Assembly: GCF_036010505.1 (NCBI RefSeq)
Contig: NZ_CP108569.1
Coordinates: 5,323,001-5,387,000, forward strand
Direction of reading: 5' to 3'
Length of the DNA stretch: 64,000 nucleotides
Source of the DNA: Streptomyces sp. NBC_01197
GTDB taxonomy: Bacteria; Actinomycetota; Actinomycetes; Streptomycetales; Streptomycetaceae
The notes under the pieces are model-generated. The model made no database searches, had not been told where the DNA came from, and saw only the letters and a list, made by a program, of their open reading frames with translations. Positions within the stretch are counted from its first letter, which is position 1; every line of letters starts with the position of its first letter. This document shows, piece by piece, positions 42,750 to 52,341 of this stretch. The position numbers and the translations under genes were made by a program.

Positions 42750-42871
42750 CCGAGAACCAGGCACCCGATCAGACCGAAGACCGCGAGCCACCCGTTCCGG
42801 GCGCCGAGTGGTGCAACGCCTGCGACGGCTGGTGCCTGCCGCCAGGCATCTGCCGCTGCAACAACCGCTAA
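42746..42871 (+). CDS. 41-residue Cys-rich mini-protein
   Basis: ATG 42746 to TAA 42871, with AGGAGA at 42732-42737. The C-terminal half is CNACDGWCLPPGICRC with Cys at 23, 26, 30, 36 and 38, which suggests a single zinc knuckle. Overlap with the upstream stop supports co-translation. Confidence 0.6.
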   Translation: MTENQAPDQTEDREPPVPGAEWCNACDGWCLPPGICRCNNR

Positions 42872-42939
42872 GCGCCCCGGCTGATCGTCTAGTGTTGGCG
42901 TGCGTAGGGCGCGGGGAACGGCCTACACAAGGGACGCCC

Positions 42940-43599
42940 GTGACCGCGCTCGCCAACATCCCCGAACAGCTCCTGCCGCTTGCCGTCGCCATCGGTGACC
43001 TGGTCCCGTACTACCGCAACCCCCGCAGCGGCGACATCCCGGCCATCGCCGAGTCGCTGACGGTCAACGGCCAGTACCGGCCCGTCGTGATCAACAAGGG
43101 CACCCACACAGGGCGGCCCAACGAGATCCTGGCTGGCAATCACACCGTCGCCGCCGCCCAGCAGCTCGGCTGGGAACACATCGCGGCCACCTGGGTCGAC
43201 GTCGATGACGACGCGGCGGCCCGCATCGTCATCGTGGACAACCGGACCAACGACCTCGCCGGTTACGACACCGCGCTACTCGCCGAAGTCCTCTCCGAGA
43301 TTCCCGACCTCGCCGGCACCGGCTACGACCGCGACAGCGTCGACCGGCTCCTGGACGACACCTCGCTCCCCGAGACGCTGGAGCTGACCTCCGATGGAGC
43401 GGGCACCGGAGCCGCCGCCACCGTCGACTACCTCCAGTGGGGCTACCTCCAGTGGGAGTCCAAGCGGGTCCGGATCACCTCTGAAGAGGTCGAAGCCCTC
43501 AACGCCATCTACACGAAGTTCGTTGACGACACCAACAGCGACCTCGGCTTCGGCTGGCACGTCCTCCAGGAAGCCCACCGGGAGGGCGACGCCGCATGA
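42940..43599 (+). CDS. ParB N-terminal-domain protein
   Basis: This 219-residue protein has the ParB-like fold: IGDLVPYYRNPRSGDIPAIAESL (core YYRNPRSGD), NGQYRPVVINKG, EILAGNHTVAAAQQLGWEHI and VDDDAARIVIVDNRTNDLAGYD (core IVDNRTND). The HTH of true partition proteins is missing. The GTG at 42940 follows AGGGA. The stop overlaps the start of the next ParB-fused gene by 4 bp, so the two probably act together. Confidence 0.85.
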   Translation: MTALANIPEQLLPLAVAIGDLVPYYRNPRSGDIPAIAESLTVNGQYRPVVINKGTHTGRPNEILAGNHTVAAAQQLGWEHIAATWVDVDDDAAARIVIVDNRTNDLAGYDTALLAEVLSEIPDLAGTGYDRDSVDRLLDDTSLPETLELTSDGAGTGAAATVDYLQWGYLQWESKRVRITSEEVEALNAIYTKFVDDTNSDLGFGWHVLQEAHREGDAA

Positions 43600-45041
43600 G
43601 CAAGGCACCCACCACGACGTTCCACGAGGCGTACCCGCTCGACCAACTGCGCCCCGCCGACTACAACCCGCGCCGTCTCAGCGAAACGGCCTTCGTCCGG
43701 CTCCAGGCGTCGCTGCGCCGCCACGGAGTCGTCAAGCCGGTGATCCTCAACGCGGACGGCACACTGGTGGCAGGCCACCAGAGGACCAAGGGTCTCAAGG
43801 CCATCGGCCTGACCCACACCCCCGCGGTCATGCTCGGCACGAAGGTCCGCCTCCAGGACGAGATCCAGTTCAACCTGCTCCACAACCGAGTGGAGACCGA
43901 GGCCAGCGTCGTCTACGCCGAGCCCGGCACCATCGGCGCCTGGTCCTGGATTCCGTGGCAGTCCATCCGCGTCACCGAGCGCAAGAACCTCTCCTTCGTC
44001 AACGCCATCGGTCACATGACCGCCGGCCACGGCCCGTGGGGCAGCGTCGTCATCGATGATCAGGGGCGCATCGTCCTCAACGCCGAGTACGCCGTCGTCG
44101 CCTCCTTCTCGCGCTTCGACCTCCTCGCCTGGACCGTTACCTCGGCCGACGCCGCCCAGCTCCACGCCGACCTCACCGGGGAGTACGGCGTCTACGACTG
44201 GAGCGCGATCGAGAGCAAGGCACCCGTCTGGAACCAGCACATCGTCCAGCCCAAGCGGCTCCGGCAGTTCTCCTCCAAGGCCAAAGCGGGCAAACTCGCC
44301 TACGGCTCCGAGACCTGGGACCAGCTCGTCACCCCCTGGCTCAAGCCCACACACCGCGTGGTCGACTTCGGAGCCGGATACGGCGACTACGCCAAGCACC
44401 TGCGTGCCAAGGGCTTCAACATCCACGACTACGAGCCCTACCGCTGCCGGGACGGCTCGTACGCCGTCGACATCCGGGCGGTCGTCGGCATGATCCGTGA
44501 CATCGACAAGGACATCCAGACCAACGGGCTGTACGACGTCGTTGTCCTGGACTCCGTCGTCAACGCCACCACCTCGCTCGACTACCAGCACTGGGTGATG
44601 ACCACCGTCAACGCCCTGTGCGCCGCCGACGGAGTGGTCTGCCTCGGTACGCGGAGCCTCGCCCGCGAACTGCGCGATGAGCAGGCCAAGCGCGTTACCT
44701 CCCAGACCGCGACCACGAAGATGAGCTTCCTCGACGACGACAACGTGGAGATGAACTTCGTCAAGGGGAAGTGGCAGAAGCTCCGCTTCCACACCCCCGA
44801 GACGCTGGAGCCCATGCTCCGCCGCTACTTCGAGGACGTGAAGGTCACCGACCTCAGCGGGTCCAATCTCAAGGCGACATGCCGCCGCCCCATCGCACTC
44901 CCCAAAGAGGAATACGAGAAGGCATTTGAAGAGGAATTCAACATGCCTTATCCGAACGGCTTCCGCCATGACAGGCATCTGGAATTGGTGGGAAATTTGA
45001 TAAAATTGGTAGTAGAGAGAAATGAATCTCTCGCCAGTTAG
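43596..45041 (+). CDS. ParB-domain protein fused to a methyltransferase-like domain
   Basis: In this 481-residue protein, residues 1-90 are a ParB N-terminal domain (YPLDQLRPADYNPRRLSET, GVVKPVILNADGTLVAGHQRTKGLKAIG, core VAGHQRTKG). Residues about 240-400 look like a class I SAM-dependent methyltransferase (VVDFGAGYGDYAKHLRAKG, then DYEPYRCR as the acidic loop). Similar fusions occur in phages and are thought to act on DNA; the actual reaction is unknown. The last 40 codons are much richer in A/T than the rest, suggesting a different origin for the 3' end. Confidence 0.8.
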   Translation: MSKAPTTTFHEAYPLDQLRPADYNPRRLSETAFVRLQASLRRHGVVKPVILNADGTLVAGHQRTKGLKAIGLTHTPAVMLGTKVRLQDEIQFNLLHNRVETEASVVYAEPGTIGAWSWIPWQSIRVTERKNLSFVNAIGHMTAGHGPWGSVVIDDQGRIVLNAEYAVVASFSRFDLLAWTVTSADAAQLHADLTGEYGVYDWSAIESKAPVWNQHIVQPKRLRQFSSKAKAGKLAYGSETWDQLVTPWLKPTHRVVDFGAGYGDYAKHLRAKGFNIHDYEPYRCRDGSYAVDIRAVVGMIRDIDKDIQTNGLYDVVVLDSVVNATTSLDYQHWVMTTVNALCAADGVVCLGTRSLARELRDEQAKRVTSQTATTKMSFLDDDNVEMNFVKGKWQKLRFHTPETLEPMLRRYFEDVKVTDLSGSNLKATCRRPIALPKEEYEKAFEEEFNMPYPNGFRHDRHLELVGNLIKLVVERNESLAS

Positions 45042-45059
45042 GAAGTAATTGGGGAGCGC

Positions 45060-45572
45060 ATGTCGCAGCGAATACAGATCCAAATCGAGTCGCGAAGTCG
45101 GTACCACATCATGTGGCTGGCTGGCGTACGGCACGTCGCCCTCGACCAGCACTGCCTGCGCAGCTTCGGGCAACCCGACCGCCCCCGCGTAGACGTCCGC
45201 CGCCGGCATCAGGCGCTGGAACTTCCGCAGGACAACCCGCCACTGGCCTGGTACCTGTGCGCTCTGCCCAACCCGTGGAACTGGAGCCAGAACGCACACC
45301 TGGCCTTCGAGGGTGCACCGGGAGAACAGTGGAAAGGAGCCGCCCTCGTGCCCGGCCTCTTCGTCCACCTGGACAACGCTCGCCCCATCACAGGATGGGG
45401 CGAGCACAACATCCCCCCGACCGAGCCGCGCCGCAACTCGGCCCGATTCAGGACCTGCCGCAACTACCAGTTCGCCTGGTGGCTGCGCACTCAGCGCAAC
45501 GCACCAGACGCGCCGCCCGAGTATGTGCCGCCCAAGAGGCCGGAGGAGGGTGAACAGATGTCACTGATGTGA
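45060..45572 (+). CDS. Unknown prophage protein after the ParB-methyltransferase gene
   Basis: This 170-residue protein is rich in Trp, Arg and Pro (WYLCALPNPWNWSQNAHLAF, WGEHNIPPTEPRR) and probably soluble. It starts 18 bp after the previous stop. AGGAAG and GGGGAG lie upstream at slightly unusual distances. I do not recognise the family. Confidence 0.65.
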   Translation: MSQRIQIQIESRSRYHIMWLAGVRHVALDQHCLRSFGQPDRPRVDVRRRHQALELPQDNPPLAWYLCALPNPWNWSQNAHLAFEGAPGEQWKGAALVPGLFVHLDNARPITGWGEHNIPPTEPRRNSARFRTCRNYQFAWWLRTQRNAPDAPPEYVPPKRPEEGEQMSLM

Positions 45573-45881
45573 GGTCGTTGGAGGGCTCGCGCTTGTGATG
45601 TCGAGATCATCAAGCTGAACGGCGTCGCCTTCTGGACTGGGTGCCAGTGCCTGCGTACCACCCTCCGGGTTGGACGGTGAGGCGGCTTCGCCGTCCTGCC
45701 CGGAATTCAAAGAGAGGCTTTCCTCGCCTCTCAAGGTCGCGCGAAATCGTCGCCAAGCCTTGACGAGAAATCCCGCCTCATCGAGCGTCTCGGTGGCCTT
45801 CTTTAGTGCGTTGGGGAGACCCAGCAAAATAGGCCACAGGAACGCGCCCGCTGTGAACAGGGAAATGATGGTCGCAACCAT
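45561..45881 (-). CDS. Small membrane protein with acidic tail
   Basis: This 106-residue protein has one or two hydrophobic segments (ISLFTAGAFLWPILLGLPNAL) followed by an amphipathic region and a Ser/Pro/Asp-rich C-terminus. GGAAGGG is eight bases before the ATG. It is convergent with the previous gene (12-bp overlap). Phage membrane proteins of this kind include superinfection-exclusion and lysis factors, but nothing specific is visible. Confidence 0.55.
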   Translation of the reverse strand: MVATIISLFTAGAFLWPILLGLPNALKKATETLDEAGFLVKAWRRFRATLRGEESLSLNSGQDGEAASPSNPEGGTQALAPSPEGDAVQLDDLDITSASPPTTSHQ

Positions 45882-46329
45882 CCTCTAAACCCTTCCAATA
45901 AGGGTCGAACCGCGTGCGACAACGCATGCACTCAGTCCGACACACAATTAGTGATCGAACTGAGTTCCATGCCGACGCAAAGACTCAGGTCTTACCCGAG
46001 GGCTGCTTGGCTCAGCCCCCGTCCTGCTGGCGGGTACAGGCACTACGCTCGCCGCCCCCCTACGAGGGGCCAGAAGGCGAATCCACGGTCCGGTGCCAGA
46101 CAGGAGAGCCGTTCGGACGCTCCATGGCATCGACCCGGGTAGGGGTCTAACGCGGCTTAGGCCACTGGGCGTTAAGCCGTACAGCTCCGGACTATATCCG
46201 TCGATAGCGCCAACTTCCACCGCTTCCAATGGAGTTGTTCATTTGAGCAGCTCGGACAGGGCGGACTCGCTGAGATGGGATCATGGAGACGGGCGCGGGG
46301 GCGCACCCGAGCTGTGAAGGACCCCCGCC
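45882..46329. other. 448-bp non-coding region before the terminase genes
   Basis: No gene is supported. It contains an imperfect 10-bp inverted repeat (45930-45939 with 45956-45965) and CGGCTTA/TAAGCCG (46153-46159 with 46173-46179). Since cos or pac sites usually lie beside the terminase small subunit, this is the likely packaging-site region (inference). Confidence 0.4.
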
Positions 46330-46866
46330 GTGGGACGCCCCGACAAAGCCGCGCGTGCGGCCATCGCGCGCCGCCGCTCGGACGCCATCGACCTACGACT
46401 CGCCGGCGTGGACTGGCTCACGATCGCCCGCAAGCTCGCCGCCGACCCTGCCGCCAATTCTGATGGCATCGCCTACCCCCAGGGCTACGGCATCGAGCGG
46501 TACCGCAAGAACCAGGACCCGCCTACCGACGAGGCCCTGATCCACGCCGCTTGCCGCGACGTTCGCACTGCACTCGCCGACCGTCGCGCCGAGCTGAACG
46601 ACGACGTTGACGAGCTGCGGGCCCTTGAGGCCGACCGGCTCGACCGGCTGTTCTTCGTGGCGTACAAGAAGGCGGTCCGGGACCAAGACCTCGCGGCCAT
46701 CGATCGAACTTTGCGGATCATGGAACGCCGAGCCCGGTTGCTCGGTCTCGACATGCCTGTGAGGGCGGAGCTGTCCGGCCTCGACGGCGGGCCGGTTCAG
46801 ATCGAGAACGTCACCGCCGATGAGCTTGACGCACTGATCGCCCTCACCGACCCGGACGCCGGATGA
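46330..46866 (+). CDS. Phage terminase small subunit-like protein
   Basis: This 178-residue protein has an N-terminal HTH (AIDLRLAGVDWLTIARKLAAD) and central coiled helices (LADRRAELNDDVDELRALEADRLDRLF). The C-terminal segment is MPVRAELSGLDGGPVQIENVTADELDALIAL, typical of actinophage small terminases. These recognise the packaging site and hand DNA to the large subunit. GTG start after AAGGA. It overlaps the large subunit gene by 4 bp. Confidence 0.8.
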   Translation: MGRPDKAARAAIARRRSDAIDLRLAGVDWLTIARKLAADPAANSDGIAYPQGYGIERYRKNQDPPTDEALIHAACRDVRTALADRRAELNDDVDELRALEADRLDRLFFVAYKKAVRDQDLAAIDRTLRIMERRARLLGLDMPVRAELSGLDGGPVQIENVTADELDALIALTDPDAG

Positions 46867-48401
46867 GGCCCCGTGACAACGAGAGGGTTGTCGCCCATTA
46901 CAAGACGCTGCCGCCGGCCCAGCGCCGTGCCATCGTTCGGTCCGCCTCCCCGGCATTGCGGGTCGAGCTGGCGCATGCGGAGCGGAAGTTGGCGATGGAC
47001 CGTTCGCCGGGCGCTCTCGCTGCGGTCCTCACCGGCGGCCGGGAGATGCAGGCTCCACACCTGGACCTGATCGACAGCGCGTTCATCGACATGGCTGCGG
47101 GCCGCTGCGACCGCGTCATGCTCACGATGCCTCCGCGGCACGGCAAGAGCCGACGGGCCTCGCGGTGGGCACCCCTCTGGTACCTGCGGCGCAACCCCGG
47201 CCACCGCATGATGATCGCCAGCTACTCCGCCGATCTGGCTGACGACCACGGTCGGTGGATCAGGGACGCCATCTACACCTGGGGGGACGACCTCGGCATT
47301 CAGCTCAAGACCGGCTCGCAGGCTGCCAACCGATTCGACATCGTCGGCGGGGAAGGCGGCTTGCTCGCCGCAGGCATCGGTGGCGGTCTCACCGGGCGCG
47401 GTGCCCACATCGCCATCGTGGACGACCCGGTCAAGGACATGGCCGACGCGGACTCTCCGACTATGCGCAAGCGTGCCTGGGACTGGTGGACCTCTGTACT
47501 GCAGACCCGGCTCGAACCGAGCGGTGCTATCTGCTTGATCCAGACCCGCTGGCACGAAGACGACCTTGCCGGGCGGATCCTCGCCACCGAACGAGACGCC
47601 TGGCGGGTCATTGACCTGCCGGCCCTCGCCGACAGCCCCGGCGACCCGCTCGGCCGGGCAGCCGGCCAGCCCCTCTGGCCCGAACGCTTCGACGCAGCCC
47701 ACCACGCCAAGACCCGCAAGCGCGTCGGTGAACGGGTCTGGGGCGCCCTGTACATGCAGAAGCCGCGCCCGCCGGAGGGAGGCGTGTGGAAGCGTGAGTG
47801 GATCGACACGGCACGTATCAACGCCGTCCAGTTCTCCGGCCTCGACATGGCGCGCATCGTGGTCGCAGTGGACCCCGCCGGCGGAGAGTCCACCGTCGGG
47901 GACGAGACCGGCGTCATCGGGGTCGGCCGGGACTTCGACCGACAGCTCTACGTCCTCGCGGATCGTTCCGGCTCCATGGGCGCCAACGACTGGGGCCTGG
48001 CCGCCTGCCGTCTCGCGCTCGAACTCAAAGCAGACGCCATCGTGGTCGAGAAGAACTACGGCGGAGACATGGCCCGGCAAATCGTCAGGCAGGCGTGGGA
48101 GCAGCTGCGCCGTGAGGGCGTCACCAAGGGGCTCCTCATGCCGATGATCCTGGAGGTCACCGCGAAGGTCGGAAAGCGCCTGCGTGCAGCGCCGGTGGCC
48201 CAGCTCTACGAACAGCAGCTCGTGCACCACGTCGGCGAGTACCCCGACCTGGAGGACCAAATGGTCACCTGGGTCGAAGGTATGGACAGTCCGGACCGTA
48301 TGGACGCCGCCGTGCACGGCCTGACGGAACTGGCAGACCCCGAGCAACTCGACACCCTCCCAGGTGACATCGATGATGATCGCTTCGATGGCCGTCGGTG
48401 A
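46863..48401 (+). CDS. Phage terminase large subunit
   Basis: This 512-residue DNA-packaging motor/nuclease has Walker A-like PPRHGKS (residues 90-96), Walker B IAIVDDP (183-189), the coupling motif TRWHEDDL (228-235) and the nuclease domain with AVDPAGG (Asp337) and further acidic residues (VVEKNYGGD). It appears complete. The next phage gene on this strand is the portal, 15 kb away beyond the island, whereas these genes are normally near neighbours. Confidence 0.93.
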   Translation: MRPRDNERVVAHYKTLPPAQRRAIVRSASPALRVELAHAERKLAMDRSPGALAAVLTGGREMQAPHLDLIDSAFIDMAAGRCDRVMLTMPPRHGKSRRASRWAPLWYLRRNPGHRMMIASYSADLADDHGRWIRDAIYTWGDDLGIQLKTGSQAANRFDIVGGEGGLLAAGIGGGLTGRGAHIAIVDDPVKDMADADSPTMRKRAWDWWTSVLQTRLEPSGAICLIQTRWHEDDLAGRILATERDAWRVIDLPALADSPGDPLGRAAGQPLWPERFDAAHHAKTRKRVGERVWGALYMQKPRPPEGGVWKREWIDTARINAVQFSGLDMARIVVAVDPAGGESTVGDETGVIGVGRDFDRQLYVLADRSGSMGANDWGLAACRLALELKADAIVVEKNYGGDMARQIVRQAWEQLRREGVTKGLLMPMILEVTAKVGKRLRAAPVAQLYEQQLVHHVGEYPDLEDQMVTWVEGMDSPDRMDAAVHGLTELADPEQLDTLPGDIDDDRFDGRR

Positions 48402-48489
48402 GCTGGTGGCTGCAGTCGGCAAAAACGGCCCCATGAGGAAACGGCCCCAGCCTGATGTCGGCCCGAGCTCCGCAAGTCGCTCACGGAGG

Positions 48490-49872
48490 GGGGTCTGTCA
48501 AACGAGCGGTGTAACTCGGGTTGTTGAGGGTTACTGGCGGGCTGCGGAGAGTCGGCCGTCGAAGGTGATGTCGAAGGCGTTCAAGGCTGTCTTCCAGCGC
48601 ATGGTCCAGCGGGCTTGGCCCTTGCCGGTCGGGTCGAGCGACATGATTGCCATGTAGACGCATTTCAGTGCGGCCTGCTCGTTGGGGAAGTGGCCGCGGG
48701 CTTTCACCGCCCGTCGGATCCGCGCGTTCACGGACTCGATCGCGTTCGTCGTGCAGACGATGCGGCGGATTTCGGTGTCGAAGCGGAGGAAGGGAGTGAA
48801 CTCCTCCCACGCGTTCTCCCAGAGCCGCACGATCGCCGGATACTTCTTGCCCCACGCGTCGGCGAACTCCGCGAACCGCTCGAGTGCGGCGTCTTCGGTC
48901 GACGCGGTGTAGACGGGCTTGAGGAGTTTCGCGATCTTGTCCCAGTCCTGGCGGGCGGCATAGCGGAAGGAGTTCCGCAGCAGGTGGACCACACAGGTCT
49001 GCACGACCGTCTGCGGCCAGACGGTCTCGACCGCGTCGGGCAGGCCCTTGAGTCCGTCGCAGACGAGCATAAGGACGTCGTTCACGCCGCGGTTCTTGAT
49101 CTCGGTGAGGATGTGCATCCAGTGCTTGGCGCCCTCGCCGCCGTCGCCGGCCCACAGCCCGAGAATGTCGCGCCGACCCTCGGTCGTGACCGCCAAGGCC
49201 ACGTAGATGGGCCGGTTGGCGACCGCGCCGTCGCGGATCTTCACGTGGATGGCGTCGATGAAGACCACCGGGTAGACGGCGTCGAGCGGCCGGTTCTGCC
49301 ATTCGGCCATGCCCTCGAGAACCTTGTCGGTGATCGTGGAGATCGTCTGACGGGACACGTCGGCGCCGTAGACCTCGGCAAGGTGGGCCTGGACCTCGCC
49401 GGTGGTCAGGCCCTTCGCCGCGAGCGAGATGACCATCTCGTCCACGCCGGACAGACGCTTCTGCCGCTTCTTGACGATCTTCGGCTCGAAGGAACCCTCA
49501 CGGTCGCGGGGCACAGTTATCTCCACCGGGCCGACATCCGTCAGCACGGTCTTGGATCGGGTGCCGTTGCGGGAGTTGCCACCGTTCTTCCCGGCGGGAT
49601 CGTGTTTGTCATAGCCGAGGTGGTCGGTGATCTCGCCCTCGAGAGCCGACTCCAGGAGCCGCTTGGTCAGCTGCTGGAGCAGCCCGCCCTCGCCGGTCAG
49701 CTGAAGGCCCTCGGCCTGAGCCCGGCCCACCAGCTCGTCAATCAACCGGTCGTCCACAGGCTTCGACGGAACCGCCTCAGACGGCTCGGCAGGATCGGCC
49801 TCGGTCACGTTGTCGCTGGTCATCGATGCATCTTCCATGATCGGGAGTTACACCGAACGTTTTACAGTCCCC
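48490..49872. mobile_element. IS256-type insertion sequence, left border of the terpenoid island
   Basis: Imperfect 27-bp inverted repeats lie at 48490-48516 and 49846-49872 (shared core AGTTACACCG...CGTTT.ACAG.CCCC). The bases just outside the two ends do not form an 8-9-bp duplication, unlike a fresh IS256 insertion. Confidence 0.8.
48531..49838 (-). CDS. IS256-family (Mutator-type) transposase
   Basis: This 435-residue DDE transposase has LLESALEGEITDHLGYDKHD near the N-terminus. Catalytic residues are in VVFIDAIHVKIRDG (first Asp), LVCDGLKGLPDAV (second Asp) and CTTNAIESVNARIRR (Glu). The mutator signature region with VVQTCVVHLLRNS is present. Complete length and no stop or frameshift, so it may be active. 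Confidence 0.95.
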   Translation of the reverse strand: MEDASMTSDNVTEADPAEPSEAVPSKPVDDRLIDELVGRAQAEGLQLTGEGGLLQQLTKRLLESALEGEITDHLGYDKHDPAGKNGGNSRNGTRSKTVLTDVGPVEITVPRDREGSFEPKIVKKRQKRLSGVDEMVISLAAKGLTTGEVQAHLAEVYGADVSRQTISTITDKVLEGMAEWQNRPLDAVYPVVFIDAIHVKIRDGAVANRPIYVALAVTTEGRRDILGLWAGDGGEGAKHWMHILTEIKNRGVNDVLMLVCDGLKGLPDAVETVWPQTVVQTCVVHLLRNSFRYAARQDWDKIAKLLKPVYTASTEDAALERFAEFADAWGKKYPAIVRLWENAWEEFTPFLRFDTEIRRIVCTTNAIESVNARIRRAVKARGHFPNEQAALKCVYMAIMSLDPTGKGQARWTMRWKTALNAFDITFDGRLSAARQ

Positions 49873-50178
49873 ACGCCCGCGCACCAGCCGCGGGGAGAGG
49901 CGAGCAGGACGCGGCGGGGGCGTGCGGCCGGTTGAAGTTTTTGGGGCGGTTTGGTCATGTCGTCCTCGACGTGGTGCGAAAGGTCTTGGAGTGCCTTATG
50001 GCTGTGGTGTGGCGGGGATGCTGGTCCGCGGTGTCTAAGCGATCGCTCCTCCTGGATGAGACATGTGCGCGCCTTGGTGGGGTATAGCGGGGCACGTTGG
50101 GTGTGCGTCGTCGTGGTTTGGGTCCGGCGTGGGGCTCGCGGCGCGAGGTTCTGAGCGAAGAGAGGGGACTGGCTGTTG
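49873..50178. other. Non-coding gap between IS256 element and ispG
   Basis: About 300 bp downstream of ispG, less GC-rich than the genes around it, with a GCGATCGC palindrome near 50040. No gene or clear terminator is visible. Confidence 0.4.
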
Positions 50179-52341
50179 TCACGCATCGCTAGGGCTCTCC
50201 TCGGTGCCTTGGGCCAGTTCTGCACCCAACCGCATGGCTTCCTCGACAAGGGCGTCGACGATTTTCGACTCTGGGACGGTCTTGACGACCTCGCCCCTGA
50301 CGAAGATTTGGCCCTTGCCGTTGCCGGAGGCAACACCGAGGTCGGCCTCGCGTGCTTCCCCGGGTCCGTTGACGACGCAGCCCATGACCGCGACGCGCAG
50401 GGGGTAGGGGAAGCCGTCCAGCGCAGCGCTGACACGTTCCGTAAGGGTGTAGACGTCGACCTGGGCGCGGCCGCAGGAAGGGCAGGAGACGATTTCCAGC
50501 TGGCGGGCGCGTAAGCCCAGCGATTGCAGGATCTGCAGGCCGGCCTTGACCTCTTCCACGGGGGGTGCCGTGAGAGAGACGCGGATCGTGTCTCCTATGC
50601 CCTCGTCCAAGAGGATCGCGAAGGCGGTCGCGGACTTGATGGTGCCCTGAGGCGGAGGGCCAGCTTCGGTGACGCCTAAGTGCAGCGGGTAGTCACAGGC
50701 GGCTGCAAGCTGACGGTAGGCGGCTACCGTGGTCAGCGGGTCGTGGTGTTTGACCGATATCTTCAGGTCGGTGAAGCTGTGTTCCTCGAAGAGGGAACAC
50801 TCCCACAGCGCGGACTCCGTCAGTGCCTCGGGGGTGGCTTTGCCGTACTTGGCCAGCAATCGCCGGTCCAGACTGCCGGCGTTCACGCCGATGCGTATGG
50901 GCACCCCGGCCGCGGTGGCGGCCTTCGCGATCTCTTTGACTCTGTCGTCGAAGGCTTTGATGTTGCCGGGATTGACCCGCACCGCGGCACAGCCGGCGTC
51001 TAGGGCGGCCAGGACGTAGCGAGGCTGGAAGTGGATGTCGGCGATGACGGGGATCTTCGACTTTGCGGCTATCGCGGGCAGGGCGTCGGCGTCGTCCTGG
51101 GTGGGCACTGCTACGCGCACGATTTCGCATCCGGCTGCGGTCAGTGCGGCGATCTGCTGCAGTGTCGCGTCTATGTTCGCTGTGGGGGTGGTGGTCATGG
51201 ACTGAACGGAGACTGGTGCGCCGCCGCCTACCGGGACATTACCGACGTGGATTTGCCGACAGGCGCGGCGAGTCGGCGAAGCGGCCGTGGTGGGCAGGGC
51301 GGGATGTGGGAGGTCGACGGCGGTCATTGAGGGCTCCCGTCGGGGATCGTCGTGTGCTGGTGGGGTTTTCCGGTGCGCGCGCAGGACGGCGTAGGTGATC
51401 TGCTCGGCCGATAGGCCAGCGTCGGTCAGCACTCCTTGGCGGGTGCCGTGTGTGAGGAAGGTCCGGGGCAGACCCAAATTGTGGACGGGGGTGGGGATGG
51501 CGTTGTCGAGCACTGTCTGGGCGAGGTTGCTGCCGAGGCCTGAGGTGCGGGAGCTGTCCTCAACAGTGATCACCAGCCGGTGCCGGGCGGCCATGGCGAG
51601 CAGTTCCGGCGCGACGGGTATCGCCCAGCGCGGGTCGGTGACGGTTACCCCGATTCCCTGCTTGGTCAGCTGGGCTGCGGCTCGCAGGCATGTCGGAGCC
51701 ATCGGTCCGTAGGAGACCAGGAGGACGTCGCGGATGCCGGACTCCGACAGGACATCCACACTTCCGGCGCGTCGTATGGCCTGCGAGCCTTGCTCGGCTG
51801 TCCCCTTGGGGAAACGCAGGGCTGTGGGGCCCTCGTGCATGGTGGCTTCACGCAGCAGCGACCGCAGTTGGTCACTGTCTCGGGGCACTGCCAGTTGCAG
51901 GCCGGGCACAATGCCGAGGAGGGGTGCGTCCCACATGCCGTGGTGGGACGCACCGTCGGGGCCGGTGATGCCGGCCCGGTCCAAGACGAAGGTGACCGGC
52001 AACTGGTGCAGTGCCACGTCCATGAGGACCTGGTCCGCAGCACGGGTGAGGAAGGTGGAGTACAGGGCGACGACGGGGTGGAAGCCGCCCATGGCCAGGC
52101 CGGCCGCGGAGGTGACGGCATGCTGCTCGGCGATTCCGACGTCGAAGACCCGCTCGGGGTACTTCATGGCCATGGGGTGTAGGCCGGTGGGGCGGAGCAT
52201 GGAGGCGGTGATGGCTACCAGGTTTTCCTGCTCATCGGCCAGCTCCAGCAGGGTCTGCCCGAAGACGCTGGTCCACGACACGGTGGGCGGGCCGGGGGCG
52301 GGGCGGCCAGTAACGGCGTTGACGGTGCTCACCGCGTGCAA
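50179..52341 (-). CDS. ispG: DXS C-terminal half reading in frame into IspG
   Basis: The 720-residue frame joins two MEP-pathway enzymes. Residues 1-335 are the C-terminal half of 1-deoxyxylulose-5-phosphate synthase ([27 protein letters not shown] with the catalytic Glu, SHHGMWDAP). From Met at 51327 follows a full 382-residue IspG (4-hydroxy-3-methylbut-2-enyl diphosphate synthase) with VQSMTTTPT and the Fe-S cysteines [11 protein letters not shown] and [10 protein letters not shown]. No stop codon separates them. GGGAG six bases before 51327 would allow separate IspG translation, so it may be a true fusion or a dxs that lost its stop. The TTG at 52341 is not a native start: the DXS frame really continues upstream after a one-base shift (see next entry). 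Confidence 0.9.
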   Translation of the reverse strand: MHAVSTVNAVTGRPAPGPPTVSWTSVFGQTLLELADEQENLVAITASMLRPTGLHPMAMKYPERVFDVGIAEQHAVTSAAGLAMGGFHPVVALYSTFLTRAADQVLMDVALHQLPVTFVLDRAGITGPDGASHHGMWDAPLLGIVPGLQLAVPRDSDQLRSLLREATMHEGPTALRFPKGTAEQGSQAIRRAGSVDVLSESGIRDVLLVSYGPMAPTCLRAAAQLTKQGIGVTVTDPRWAIPVAPELLAMAARHRLVITVEDSSRTSGLGSNLAQTVLDNAIPTPVHNLGLPRTFLTHGTRQGVLTDAGLSAEQITYAVLRAHRKTPPAHDDPRREPSMTAVDLPHPALPTTAASPTRRACRQIHVGNVPVGGGAPVSVQSMTTTPTANIDATLQQIAALTAAGCEIVRVAVPTQDDADALPAIAAKSKIPVIADIHFQPRYVLAALDAGCAAVRVNPGNIKAFDDRVKEIAKAATAAGVPIRIGVNAGSLDRRLLAKYGKATPEALTESALWECSLFEEHSFTDLKISVKHHDPLTTVAAYRQLAAACDYPLHLGVTEAGPPPQGTIKSATAFAILLDEGIGDTIRVSLTAPPVEEVKAGLQILQSLGLRARQLEIVSCPSCGRAQVDVYTLTERVSAALDGFPYPLRVAVMGCVVNGPGEAREADLGVASGNGKGQIFVRGEVVKTVPESKIVDALVEEAMRLGAELAQGTEESPSDA

